Positions 8,185-16,664 are shown, numbered from the stretch's first letter. The stretch is DNA of 64,000 nucleotides from Actinoallomurus vinaceus (GCF_039542055.1 NZ_BAABHK010000011.1:317994-381993); one strand, 5' to 3'. Notes: generated by a model from the sequence alone, not told the origin. Translations and numbers: made by a program.

Positions 8185-8255
8185 TTGTCCATTTACCGCT
8201 TTTCGTGGACAACGCGGATGCCCGGTTGTCCACGGCACGCCGCCGGGGTTGTCCA
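8185..8255. promoter_or_regulatory. Four phased TTGTCCA boxes in a divergent promoter region
   Basis: Heptamer TTGTCCA occurs at 8185-8191, 8226-8232 and 8249-8255, and as its complement TGGACAA at 8206-8212. Start-to-start spacings are 21, 20 and 23 bases, about two helical turns each, so all boxes face roughly the same side of the DNA. The first two form an inverted repeat with a 14-base spacer. They lie between the CHAP gene (8095) and the HTH-TM-SH3 gene (8293), consistent with an operator for both. Confidence 0.6.
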
Positions 8256-8292
8256 GACCCCGGTCGACCAGCACGGAAAGGGGATCGGTCGC

Positions 8293-9444
8293 ATGGGCCG
8301 CCCGCCCAGGAACGTCAGTCCGAACGCCGGCCCGGCGGCCCGGTTCGCGCTCGAACTGCGTGCGCTTCGCGAACAGGCGGGGAACCTGCCGTACTGGAAA
8401 ATGGCACGTCGCTGTGGGGTGTCGAAGAGCGCGCTGGCCGAAGCGGCCGCGGGCCGGCAGATACCGTCCGAGCGGGTGCTGGACGCCTATGTGAGCGTCT
8501 GCGGTGGAGACCTGAACCGGTGGCGTGCCCGCCGCGTCGAGGCGCTCGAAGAACAGGAGACGGCGGCCCGGCCCGGGACGGCGCTGCTCCCGGCCGGCGA
8601 CCGGTCACTGGCCGGCGAACCCGGCGAACCCGGCGACCGGCCCGGCCAACCCGGCGATCCGGATGACGCGTCCGGCTTCGCGGATGATGAAGACAAATCG
8701 GTACCGGCCCTCCGGCGGCCGGTGAGCGTCGCCGCGCCGGCCGCCGGGGGCTCCATTGCCGCCGACGACATCATCGACGCCGAGATCGTCGAGGACTCGA
8801 TCCTCCACCGCGTCCGGGCGTCGATCGCCGGGCACGCCGCCGTCTACCTCGCGGGCCTCGCCCTCCTGGTCGCCATCGGTACGGGCGTCGCCGTGATGGT
8901 GACGCGGCCGGCCTCGAACGCGGCGATCGTCAGACCGGGTGTCTCCTCGCCCGCCTTGGTCAAGCCGACGGCGGCCGGTGGCGGCGCGCCCATCTCGGGG
9001 AGCCCATCCGCAAGCCCCGATCCCAGCGCCAGCGGCTCGCCCGTGCTGCCGCCCCTCACCGCGCCGACCACCACGCCGCCGGCGTCGGCGCCCCGGGCCG
9101 GCCGGACTCCCAGCGGCCAGACTCGTCCCACCGCCGGAAAGACCGGCGGCACGGCACACGTCTACAAGGTGACCGCCGCGGACAGTAAGGGCCTGGCGGT
9201 CCAGACCGAACCACACGTCGGCCACGTCGTCCACTACGTACCGAACGGCACCACGCTGCACGTCGTCTGCCAGACCAACCACGGCGACTGGGTCAAGGAA
9301 GACAACCGCTGGCTGTACGGACGGCACTTCACCACCTGGGACCAGCTCGCCGACGGCACGTGGGTCTACGACTGGTACACGAACACGCCCCGCATCGACC
9401 CCAGCGGCTACTCACCCGGCATCTCACCCTGCCCGGGCGGCTGA
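8293..9444 (+). CDS. Membrane-anchored HTH regulator with extracytoplasmic SH3-like domain
   Basis: The 383-residue protein starts with an XRE-like HTH (about 17-72: ELRALREQAGNLPYWKMARR, CGVSKSALAEAAAGRQIP). It continues with an acidic Gly/Pro linker including GEPGEPGDRPGQPGDPDD, one membrane helix (about 181-204), a Ser/Pro/Thr-rich external linker, and a C-terminal domain of about 95 residues resembling a bacterial SH3 (VYKVTAADSKGLAVQTEPHVG onward). This gives cytoplasmic DNA binding and extracytoplasmic sensing in one chain, somewhat like RodZ. The start ATG 8293 begins the conserved MGRPPRN segment; the upstream frame overlaps the TTGTCCA boxes. It probably senses cell-wall material and controls itself and the divergent CHAP hydrolase; this is inference. 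Confidence 0.85.
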   Translation: MGRPPRNVSPNAGPAARFALELRALREQAGNLPYWKMARRCGVSKSALAEAAAGRQIPSERVLDAYVSVCGGDLNRWRARRVEALEEQETAARPGTALLPAGDRSLAGEPGEPGDRPGQPGDPDDASGFADDEDKSVPALRRPVSVAAPAAGGSIAADDIIDAEIVEDSILHRVRASIAGHAAVYLAGLALLVAIGTGVAVMVTRPASNAAIVRPGVSSPALVKPTAAGGGAPISGSPSASPDPSASGSPVLPPLTAPTTTPPASAPRAGRTPSGQTRPTAGKTGGTAHVYKVTAADSKGLAVQTEPHVGHVVHYVPNGTTLHVVCQTNHGDWVKEDNRWLYGRHFTTWDQLADGTWVYDWYTNTPRIDPSGYSPGISPCPGG

Positions 9445-9744
9445 GCCCCTGATCGCCCCGCCCGTCCGCGGCCGGGCCGAGGTCCAGGGCAGCGGTGGCC
9501 GGATGGGTCGGCTCGATGAGTACGGAGCGTCGGTCCCCCCGCCGCAGCGCTGGGGAGGAACCGCACGTTCTCCGGCTTCGGCGGCACGGCCGGGCAGCTG
9601 GTGACCGATTCGGATGAACCGATGCAGCCCGATCCCCGTGGTCGCACCCTTTCCGGCGTTTCAGGCCCGTTTTCCAGCGGTGCGCGTGGTCTCCTCGCCC
9701 GCCCAATCGACCGCCCGGGCTCACATCTCACCTCGGCGATCGGC
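9445..9744. other. Intergenic region without a supported gene
   Basis: 300 bases between the convergent ends of the HTH-SH3 gene and the deacetylase gene. Several open frames cross it, but all have poor codon use and no family resemblance. I see no clear terminator hairpin with a T-run. Confidence 0.4.
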
Positions 9745-10491
9745 CTACGCCCGGATACGGATCCCGTGGTCCCTGAGTGGGCCGACATGCAGGCCGTGCT
9801 CCGCGCAATGATCGAGGACAGTCGGCAGGGCCCCGAGAGTGGAGTGCCAGGAACCGCTGGCGGAGGTGCAGTCGGAGTCGTGAAGCAGGATGGTGCCTCC
9901 ACCGTCCAGATCGCGGCTGACGGTGTCGTACACGGTCTGCGCGGTCGCGCGGCTGCGCCAGTCTTCGCCCCAGGCGGTCCACAGCACCGGGGTCAGGCCG
10001 AGTCGGCGGCAGGCGAGATGCGCGCTGGTGCTCATCACGCCGTACGGGGGCCGGAACAGACGGGGCTCCTTCCCCACGGTGTCGGCGACGGTATCGCGGG
10101 CGCGGGCGAGGTCGTCGTACGTGGCGCGGGGGCCGCGTACCAGCAGCGGCCGGTGTGCCCAGCCATGGATGGCGATCTCGTGCCCGGCGGCGGCCATCTC
10201 CCTGGCCAGGCCGGGTGCGCGCTCGAGCATGGACCCGAGCAGGAAGAAGGTCGCGTGGATCCCGCGGGCTTCCAGCAGGCGCAGGAAATGCGGGGTCGAT
10301 TGCGGGTCGGGTCCGTCGTCGAAGGTGATCGAGACGTGGTCGGGCCGGCCTCGTCCGGACAGGCGGGGCATCACCCGGTTGCGCAGTGGCCCGAATGTGG
10401 AGATGACGGGGGCCGCATGAACGGCGGCCAACGCCGGTGCCATCGCGGCTCCGCCCCACAGGGCGGATCGGATCAGGCGTGCGGACGTCAT
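9745..10491 (-). CDS. Polysaccharide deacetylase (NodB homology domain)
   Basis: A 248-residue carbohydrate esterase family 4 enzyme that removes N-acetyl groups from surface polysaccharides or peptidoglycan. The motifs are in order: TFDDG (56-60, catalytic and metal Asp), the metal-binding HGWAH (109-113), RPPYG (147-151), the DW of WGEDWRSR, and LLHD near the end. An N-terminal hydrophobic segment (9-27) is a likely signal anchor. The ATG at 10491 forms an ATGA overlap with the stop of the glycosyltransferase gene (10488), so the two are co-translated and probably modify the same glycan or glycolipid. Confidence 0.93.
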   Translation of the reverse strand: MTSARLIRSALWGGAAMAPALAAVHAAPVISTFGPLRNRVMPRLSGRGRPDHVSITFDDGPDPQSTPHFLRLLEARGIHATFFLLGSMLERAPGLAREMAAAGHEIAIHGWAHRPLLVRGPRATYDDLARARDTVADTVGKEPRLFRPPYGVMSTSAHLACRRLGLTPVLWTAWGEDWRSRATAQTVYDTVSRDLDGGGTILLHDSDCTSASGSWHSTLGALPTVLDHCAEHGLHVGPLRDHGIRIRA

Positions 10492-11813
10492 CGGTGATGT
10501 GCCTCTAGCAACTCTGCGGGCGAGTGGAAGTGTACGGGGAGGTGGCCCTCCACGGCTCCGGCGCTGATGCCGAGGCCGACGGTGGCGGCCACGGCGGCGG
10601 CGAAGACCTTGATTCTGCGCCGCGCCAGGCTGGGGTCGTTCCTCGTACGTGCGGCGACCGCCCCGTCCGCGACGACCGAGGCGATGGTGTGTTCCGGACC
10701 GGGGCCGGCCTCGTACAGTCTGAGCGCCTCGGTGCGTTGGCGACGGCCGAGTGGTCCGTCGAGGAGTTCGGCGAGCACCGGCTTGAGCTGGTCCGCCTCC
10801 CGGATCCACGCTGCCAGGCCCGCTTCCTCCAGGGCGGCGGCGTTCGTCCGGCCATGGCCGGGAATGCAGCGATAGCTCGCCACCGGGAGCCCGCTGGCGA
10901 ACGCTTCCAGGCTGGTCAGGCCGCCTGCGTTCTGCACGAGGACGTCGCAGGCCCGCATCAGGCCGGGCATGTCGTCGACCCAGCCATGAACGTGACCGAG
11001 GCCGTCGTGCCGCAACCGGTCGGCCAGAGCCTGGTTGCGACCGCACACCACGACGGGTACCGCGATGCCACTGTTCAGGATCTCGGTGGCCGCCTCCCGA
11101 ACGGATCCCACGCCCCAGGAACCGGCGACCAGGAGCGCGAGCGGGGCGTTCTCCGGCAGCCCGAAGCGGGTTCGTGCCGCCGCCCGCTCGGCAGGCATGG
11201 CAGGGGAGAAGGCCGGATCGACGACGGGTCCCGTCACGGAGACCACCGTGGCGCCCAAGGTGCGAGCCTGATCGGCGGATATCGGGTGGATGGCCATATG
11301 GGCGTCGATACCCGGCGCGACCCAGATCGGATGTACGGACAAGTCGGTCAGGTAGGTGAGCGCCGGTACGGCGAGGTCACCGCGTAGGCGCAGCCCGCCG
11401 AGCACCTGGCCGGCCGCGTGGTGGGTCGATACGACCGCGCGGGTGTCCAGCGGCAGTGCCGCCAGGGTGCGGCGTTCGGCGCTGCGGAGCAGGGCCCGCA
11501 GGACCAGACCCGGTCGGCAGGAGCGCTCGGTCGTGGCGTAGATCCGCTGGTACGCCGTCGGCGCGACGATCAGCAAGTGGCGATATCCGGCGCGCAGCAA
11601 CCTCCCGAGACGGGCGGGGAACAGGTCCACGAAGTCGAGGCGGGTCACGCGGTATCCCGCCGCCGCAAGACGCCGAGCGACTTCGGTGGCCGCGCCGTCA
11701 TGACCTGCGCCGACACTCGCCGAGATGATGACGATCAGCTGTCCATCGGAATGCCGCGTCGTATCGGCCCGCGGGTGCATTCGGTCACTCACCAGGTCGT
11801 CGCGAGATGACAC
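10488..11813 (-). CDS. MGDG synthase-like glycosyltransferase (GT28 type)
   Basis: The 441-residue protein opens with the MGDG-synthase-like motif SASVGAGHDGAA (31-42) and has a UDP-sugar domain with VLVQNAGGLTSLEAFASGLPV and the following PGHGRTNA. This fits an enzyme adding a sugar to a lipid acceptor such as diacylglycerol. A C-terminal hydrophobic stretch (KVFAAAVAATVGLGISAGAV) would hold it at the membrane, which is unusual for soluble GT28 enzymes. An alternative ATG lies at 11780. It is translationally coupled to the deacetylase gene. The acceptor and sugar cannot be read from the sequence. Confidence 0.82.
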   Translation of the reverse strand: MSSRDDLVSDRMHPRADTTRHSDGQLIVIISASVGAGHDGAATEVARRLAAAGYRVTRLDFVDLFPARLGRLLRAGYRHLLIVAPTAYQRIYATTERSCRPGLVLRALLRSAERRTLAALPLDTRAVVSTHHAAGQVLGGLRLRGDLAVPALTYLTDLSVHPIWVAPGIDAHMAIHPISADQARTLGATVVSVTGPVVDPAFSPAMPAERAAARTRFGLPENAPLALLVAGSWGVGSVREAATEILNSGIAVPVVVCGRNQALADRLRHDGLGHVHGWVDDMPGLMRACDVLVQNAGGLTSLEAFASGLPVASYRCIPGHGRTNAAALEEAGLAAWIREADQLKPVLAELLDGPLGRRQRTEALRLYEAGPGPEHTIASVVADGAVAARTRNDPSLARRRIKVFAAAVAATVGLGISAGAVEGHLPVHFHSPAELLEAHHR

Positions 11814-11939
11814 GGCACATCAGCCTCCTGATCGACCAACGCGACACGGGGTTCACGACCGCACGCGACGCCGGGTGCGGGGCAGCGCGGCCACCCGGAT
11901 GTCCCCGGTGGTTCCCGGATCAAGGAAGCCGTGCCAGAA

Positions 11940-11962
11940 GCTACTACACGGGTCGTAGTAGC
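11940..11962. promoter_or_regulatory. Inverted repeat upstream of the glycosyltransferase operon
   Basis: GCTACTAC and GTAGTAGC form perfect 8-base arms around a 7-base loop. The repeat lies 127 bases upstream of the glycosyltransferase start in a 300-base divergent gap, so it may be an operator for that operon. No T-run follows, so it is unlikely to be a terminator. Confidence 0.4.
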
Positions 11963-12065
11963 AGGAAATTGGAGCTTGGTCCGGCCTGTGTTCCATGGCG
12001 CAGGCGGGCTCCACGAACGTCACGCCGGGGTGATCACATCGACGGCGGATGCCCGGCGGTCTGAT

Positions 12066-12093
12066 GCAAAGACTCTTTGCAAAGAGTCTTTGC
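12066..12093. promoter_or_regulatory. Perfect 28-base palindrome, probable ArsR-type operator
   Basis: The two perfect 14-base halves, GCAAAGACTCTTTG and CAAAGAGTCTTTGC, meet at position 12079/12080. It overlaps the putative -35 element of the regulator gene that starts at 12113, so it is probably an autoregulatory site. The half-site itself contains a smaller dyad, CAAAGACTCTTTG. Confidence 0.7.
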
Positions 12094-12112
12094 GATGGTC
12101 TATGATCTTCGT
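12077..12112 (+). promoter_or_regulatory. Candidate promoter for the ArsR-like gene, leaderless
   Basis: TTGCAA at 12077-12082 and TATGAT at 12101-12106 are separated by 18 bases, a good fit to the major sigma factor consensus. The expected start of transcription is near 12113, exactly at the in-frame GTG. This suggests a leaderless transcript whose -35 box is buried in the 28-base palindrome. Confidence 0.55.
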
Positions 12113-12706
12113 GTGGCAGATCGACCTCCGGCTCAGGAGATCACCGACGTCGCGGCGCTCCGGCTGCTCGTGCACCCGATACGGCGCAAGATCGAGCAGT
12201 GCCTGCGCGACGGGCCGGTGAACTCCGCGACCCTCGCCCGGGCGCTCGGCGAGAGCACCGGGGCGACCAGCTACCACCTCAGACAGCTCGCCAAGCATGG
12301 CTTCGTCGAGGAGGTTCCAGAGCTGTCCAAGGGACGGGAACGCTGGTGGCGTGCTGTGCCGGGTGATCGACGGTTCCCGGCTTACAGCCGCCAGACGCCG
12401 GAGGTGCGCGAGGCGCTATCGGAGATGGTGCAGCACAACTTCGCCGAACTCTTCGAGCTCTTCTCTCGCTTTGCGGCGAGCCGCGACGCGCTGGGCGAGT
12501 GGGCGGATGCGTTCTTGTTCTCCCGCGCCGCCCTTCGTCTCACGCTCGATGAGGCGAAGGAGTTCTTCGAGGAGTACATCGCGCTGATCTACCGCTTCTC
12601 ACGATCGGCAGAGGAGACGCCTCCCGACGCACGCCTTATGCACGTCCGGCTGCTCGGCATCCCCGAGGCGGCCACCTCCGAACCCACGGCAGGCTCCGAG
12701 GAATGA
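12113..12706 (+). CDS. ArsR-family winged-helix transcriptional regulator
   Basis: The 197-residue protein has an N-terminal ArsR-like HTH (ALRLLVHPIRRKIEQCL, SATLARALGESTGATSYHLRQLAKHG, VEE with a following wing), then a helical C-terminal part of about 110 residues. It lacks the ArsR metal box (CxC) and resembles the HTH_20 type that often governs a neighbouring hydrolase or transporter. The GTG at 12113 is preferred because it coincides with the predicted transcription start; an ATG at 12095 is an alternative. The alpha/beta hydrolase gene follows 108 bases downstream in the same direction and is the likely target. Confidence 0.85.
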   Translation: MADRPPAQEITDVAALRLLVHPIRRKIEQCLRDGPVNSATLARALGESTGATSYHLRQLAKHGFVEEVPELSKGRERWWRAVPGDRRFPAYSRQTPEVREALSEMVQHNFAELFELFSRFAASRDALGEWADAFLFSRAALRLTLDEAKEFFEEYIALIYRFSRSAEETPPDARLMHVRLLGIPEAATSEPTAGSEE

Positions 12707-12814
12707 GCCGGGCCGCCGAGCTGGCACTCGGCGACCCGGTGAACGGAGTCCGTGTCACCACGCCCATGCGGCGTGTCTTCGCGTACACGAATCCCAGAGA
12801 AAGGAGAGCACGTC

Positions 12815-14305
12815 GTGCTGCTCTCGTTCAAATCCCGCCGGGTCCGAGTGGCCGGGTTGGCGATCGGCCTGCTGGCGTCGCCGCTTCTGGCGCTCATGCC
12901 GTCGTCGGCGACAGCGACCCGCGCCACGTACGACGCCGCTGGTACGAGTTCCACGCGTGACGGCGTGAACCGCAGCGATGTCACCTTCTGCGGCGGTGCG
13001 GGTGTCATCCTGCACGGCACGGTCGTCGCGCCGAGCAAGATCACCGGCCGTGTTCCGGGCGTCGTTCTGGTGGGTGGTGCGGGTCCGGGGCCCCGGCAGG
13101 AGTACACGCAGGAGGCCGAGGCGTTCGCCCGCGCCGGGATCGCCGCGCTCGTCTACGACAAGCGGACCATCGGCTACTCGAAGACGCACCGCGACTTCTC
13201 TCTCCTGGCCGCCGACGCGCTCGCCGGCGTGCGTGCCCTCCGGGCCCGTCCTGGCGTCGACCCCGCTGAGGTCGGGTTGTGGGGTTTCAGCGAGGGCGGC
13301 TGGGTCGCGCCGCTGGTCGCGTCGCGGTCCTCGGACGTCGCGTTCGTGATCACGCTCGGCGGCCCTGGCTACACGCCGCTGCGTACGCAGACCTGGTACC
13401 TCGCCGTGCATATGCGGCATCAGCACATCTCCGGGTCGTTCCTCGACACGGTCGCCGGACCGGCGGCGCACCTCTTGGACGGTACGGGTCTGTTCCCCGA
13501 GGCCGACTACGACCCGGTGCCCGTTCTCGAACGCCTGCGGCAGCCGGTGCTCGCGCTGTGGGGCGAACATGACACTCAGGTGCCGCCGCGAGAAAGCGCG
13601 CAGATCTTCGAACGCGTCCTCGCCCGTGCGGGGAACGAGCACGTGACCATCCGGTTCGTCGCCGGCGCCGGCCACAACGGGCACCGTACGACCGACGGGT
13701 TCGACCACATCGGCGGTCCCTTGCTGGGCGGCCACCCGCTGGGCGCGCTGGCCCCCGGCTATGCGGACACGATGACGTCGTGGGTCCACCAGGTCGCGGA
13801 TGGCCACGCACCGCTGTCCAGTACCGCCGCACCTCCACGGCAGGCGCTCACCAGCCGTGCCGCTTCGAACGGTGCCTGGTACGAGGCGAACGGCCTTCAG
13901 TGGGCCGCGATCGCGTTCTTCCTGGTGGTGTTCGCCGGATATCCGGTGACCGGGATCGTACGCCGGATCACCGGGCGCGCAGGAGCGGCCCCAGCCCGCC
14001 GCTCAGCCCGCCTGCTCGCGGCGACGGGTCTGGCCGCCGTCGCCGGAACGCTGCTGGTCATGCTCTCGGTCTTCATCACCAGCGGGCAGCTGAACGGGCC
14101 GGTCCTCGCCGGTCGCCCGATCCCGTGGCTGATCCTCCAACTCCTCGCCGTCACCGTCACCATCACGACGGCCGCGACCGCCACGATCGCCTGGCGGAAC
14201 CGGCGTATATCGACGACCGGCTCACGCATCCGCATCGCCACGGTGGTGGCCGCCGGAGCGATCTTTATCCCCTGGGCGGCCTACTGGGGTCTTCTCGCCT
14301 GGTGA
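12815..14305 (+). CDS. Membrane-bound alpha/beta hydrolase
   Basis: The 496-residue protein starts with a signal-like hydrophobic segment (10-30), then a Xaa-Pro/acyl-peptidase-like alpha/beta hydrolase domain. The nucleophile Ser159 sits in GFSEGG, the acid is probably Asp253 (WGEHD) and the base His287 or His290 (GAGHNGH). The last 130 residues add about four membrane helices (ending ATVVAAGAIFIPWAAYWGLLAW). The catalytic domain is probably outside the membrane. The GTG start at 12815 follows AAGGAG. The substrate is unknown; esters or peptides are possible. It follows an ArsR-like regulator. Confidence 0.85.
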   Translation: MLLSFKSRRVRVAGLAIGLLASPLLALMPSSATATRATYDAAGTSSTRDGVNRSDVTFCGGAGVILHGTVVAPSKITGRVPGVVLVGGAGPGPRQEYTQEAEAFARAGIAALVYDKRTIGYSKTHRDFSLLAADALAGVRALRARPGVDPAEVGLWGFSEGGWVAPLVASRSSDVAFVITLGGPGYTPLRTQTWYLAVHMRHQHISGSFLDTVAGPAAHLLDGTGLFPEADYDPVPVLERLRQPVLALWGEHDTQVPPRESAQIFERVLARAGNEHVTIRFVAGAGHNGHRTTDGFDHIGGPLLGGHPLGALAPGYADTMTSWVHQVADGHAPLSSTAAPPRQALTSRAASNGAWYEANGLQWAAIAFFLVVFAGYPVTGIVRRITGRAGAAPARRSARLLAATGLAAVAGTLLVMLSVFITSGQLNGPVLAGRPIPWLILQLLAVTVTITTAATATIAWRNRRISTTGSRIRIATVVAAGAIFIPWAAYWGLLAW

Positions 14306-14360
14306 GGAACGACCAGCGAAGACGAACCTCACCCAGTTCGTCAGCTGCTGTGGACGATGA

Positions 14361-14408
14361 CGGCTCGTTGTCATAGGGCGTCGGGGCCGGGCCTATGACA
14401 ACGAGCCG
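14361..14408. repeat. 17-base-arm inverted repeat
   Basis: CGGCTCGTTGTCATAGG (14361-14377) pairs perfectly with its complement at 14392-14408 around a 14-base loop. No T-run follows. A third copy of the inner octamer GTCATAGG is at 14452-14459, 9 bases before the next gene's GTG, so an operator role is at least as likely as a terminator for the upstream hydrolase gene. Confidence 0.6.
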
Positions 14409-14467
14409 AGAGCGGCGTTCAGGCCGACCTCAAGCCGATCCAGCAGACATCGTCATAGGTTGTCGTC

Positions 14468-15112
14468 GTGGGCGAAGAGCCAGATGGCGGCCGTATCGCC
14501 GGATTCGTCGACGAAGAGCGGCGATTGACCGGGCTGCTCGACGGTCTGGCTCCCGCGGCTCGGGCGGCGCTGGCGGCGGCGGTCGCCGCCCGCCTGCTGC
14601 CGCACTACTGGCGGTTTCATGAGCAGACCGGGCTGGGTGAGCCACTGGTGCTCCAAGGCGCTCTGGGCGGCGTCTGGGATCTGCTGGAGCAGGGATCCGC
14701 CATCGACATCGTCACCGTGGGCGTGGCCTGCATGGACCAGGCGTTCGTCGCCGCCGAGTTCGGTTTCACCCTCGCCGGGACGAGGGCGTGGGAGGCGTGG
14801 AGGGTGGTGAACGGGGCCGCCACGCCATTGGTGGAGAACGCCGTACACGCCGCCTGGGCTGTGGCCGGCGCCTGCCATGTCGCTGTCCACGGTGGGGTCA
14901 CGGAGACACTGCACTGCCTGCGGTACGGCCGAGGCGCTGCGCTGGCAACGGCCCATTCTCGTCGGCAGGGGGCCGAGGTCCAGTCGGTTCGGGCCGCAGA
15001 GAGCGACCTGCTGGTTGAGCAGGAAGAACGCCGCCAACTGCTCGACATCGAGATGCTGGGACGCTCGGCGCTTACCGCGCAGGTCCTCGCCGAGCTGCGA
15101 AGGCCGACCTGA
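14468..15112 (+). CDS. DUF416-like protein
   Basis: The 214-residue soluble protein contains LAAAVAARLLPHYWRFHEQTG, followed by ALGGVWDLL and a helical remainder. That pattern recalls DUF416 (YjaG-like) proteins, where a conserved helix with LLPNY precedes GxxxxxxALDxxW. The function of the family is unknown. The GTG start at 14468 lies just after the GTCATAGG octamer. The gene stands alone between the hydrolase and a convergent acetyltransferase. The family assignment is tentative. Confidence 0.55.
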   Translation: MGEEPDGGRIAGFVDEERRLTGLLDGLAPAARAALAAAVAARLLPHYWRFHEQTGLGEPLVLQGALGGVWDLLEQGSAIDIVTVGVACMDQAFVAAEFGFTLAGTRAWEAWRVVNGAATPLVENAVHAAWAVAGACHVAVHGGVTETLHCLRYGRGAALATAHSRRQGAEVQSVRAAESDLLVEQEERRQLLDIEMLGRSALTAQVLAELRRPT

Positions 15113-15177
15113 CGCGTCACCGCAAGAAACAGCCGCCCCGGCTCAGACGCTGACCCGCCCGTTCACGTCGGCGGCGT

Positions 15178-15657
15178 TCAGGCCAGCCTCAGGTCGATCC
15201 AGTCGACGTCGTCACCGGGCAGCTGGTACCTGTCGAACTCGACGAAGCCGTGCTTCTCCGCGAAGCGCAGGCCGTCGACGTTCGCGGTCCAGACGACCGT
15301 TTCGATGACCTCGGCGCCGAGCTCTCGTGCCTGCGCCAGCCCTCGCTCGTACAGCGTCTCTCCGAAGCCCTGGCGGCGGTGTTCCGGGAGGATCCGGGCG
15401 ATCACCGTGGCCGTCGATCCGTTGTCGCTCGTCGGCGGTCGTACCGTCGTGCAGCCCACGAGGACGTTGTCGGCGTACGCGACGTCCAGCAGGTTGCGGC
15501 CGGAGCGCTCACGGACCTCGTCGAGCGACAACGTGGCGGCCGGAATGATCAGGTTGTGGACGTACTGCCAGTCTTTGAGGCCGGTCTCGCCGTCCACCCG
15601 TTCGATGCGAAGGTTGGGCACGGGCACAGAGAAGCGCACTGCGCCGTGCGGCGTCAA
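15178..15657 (-). CDS. GNAT family N-acetyltransferase
   Basis: The 159-residue GNAT fold has the acetyl-CoA-binding motif A as RILPEHRRQGFGETLYERGL and a later motif B region (ETVVWTANVDGLRFAEKHGF). The domain fills the whole protein. It transfers an acetyl group from acetyl-CoA to an unknown amine; a resistance or small-molecule role is common for such stand-alone members. It is convergent with the DUF416-like gene. Confidence 0.88.
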   Translation of the reverse strand: MTPHGAVRFSVPVPNLRIERVDGETGLKDWQYVHNLIIPAATLSLDEVRERSGRNLLDVAYADNVLVGCTTVRPPTSDNGSTATVIARILPEHRRQGFGETLYERGLAQARELGAEVIETVVWTANVDGLRFAEKHGFVEFDRYQLPGDDVDWIDLRLA

Positions 15658-15779
15658 AAGGGATTTCGGTCAGGTACGACCGGCGGTCACGGCGCGGCGG
15701 AATCGGACGGGTCGAGCGTTGTCGGCTGTAGCGGCCGGGGACGCTCGCGATGGTCGTCGGGGGCGTCCCCGGGTCGGCA

Positions 15780-16664
15780 TCAGCCGGTGGTGAAGTAGTG
15801 GCCTTGCTCAAGGTCGGCGATCAGGCCGGGGTGGACCGGCTCCCAGTCCAGTAGTTTCCGGGTTTCCGCGTTCGGCATCGTGAGGTCGAGGGTGACGAAC
15901 GGGAAGTTCTTGAAGTGGTCGGCGGCCTGCTCGGCTGGGATGCTCACCGTCGGGATGTCCAGGTGGCGTCCGATGGTCTCGGCGATCTCGCGCACCGCGA
16001 TGCCCTGTTCGGCCGCGGCGTACAGTTGCGCTCCGGCCGGTGCCTTTTCCAGCGCCAGCCGGTAGAGGCGGGCGACGTCGAGGGTGTGAGCGGCGGGCCA
16101 GCGGTTGGCACCGTCGCCGACGTAGCCGGACACGCCCGTGTCGCGGGCGATCTTGATCAGCGTGGGGATGAAGCCGTGCCGGTCCCTTGTGCTGTGCACG
16201 ACCGGCGGAATCGCGACGAGCACGGATCGGACGCCGCGGTCGGATAGTCCGGCGACCGCGCGTGCGGTGGCGGCGCGGGGGTTGGCGTTGATCACCGCGT
16301 CGACGGCCTCGATGCCGGTGGGCTTCAGGCCGATGCCCATGAGGGTCTTGCCCGTGCCGGCCAGTGCGTCGCCGAGCGTCTGTACCACGGTGTGATCGGC
16401 GGCGGCCGCGCCGGCGAAGTCCCCGGCGAACACGGCGTCGTGGTCGAACGCGAGGTGGACGACTCCGTCCGCGTCGGCCGCGGCTTCGCGCAGCCCGTTC
16501 AGGTCGCCGAGGTCGCCGCGGCGCACCTGGGCGCCCATGGCCTCGACGGCGGCGGCCGAGGCATCGGATCGGGCCAGGCCGACGACCTGGTGTCCGGCCT
16601 GGAGCAGTTCGGGCACCACGGCCGATCCGATGTGGCCGCTGGCACCGGTGACGAAGACGCGCAT
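15780..16664 (-). CDS. NAD(P)-dependent epimerase/dehydratase (extended SDR)
   Basis: The 294-residue Rossmann-fold protein begins with the dinucleotide motif TGASGHIGSAV (residues 6-16), followed by LARSDASAAAVEAMG, RRGDLGDL and VVHLAF, which identify an atypical/extended SDR. The catalytic YxxxK is not obvious, as in many atypical members. The ATG at 16664 is placed after a GGGAGCTC ribosome site. It is divergent from a TetR gene across a double operator, so it is the probable target of that repressor. The substrate is unknown; related enzymes act on aldehydes, ketones or NDP-sugars. Confidence 0.9.
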   Translation of the reverse strand: MRVFVTGASGHIGSAVVPELLQAGHQVVGLARSDASAAAVEAMGAQVRRGDLGDLNGLREAAADADGVVHLAFDHDAVFAGDFAGAAAADHTVVQTLGDALAGTGKTLMGIGLKPTGIEAVDAVINANPRAATARAVAGLSDRGVRSVLVAIPPVVHSTRDRHGFIPTLIKIARDTGVSGYVGDGANRWPAAHTLDVARLYRLALEKAPAGAQLYAAAEQGIAVREIAETIGRHLDIPTVSIPAEQAADHFKNFPFVTLDLTMPNAETRKLLDWEPVHPGLIADLEQGHYFTTG

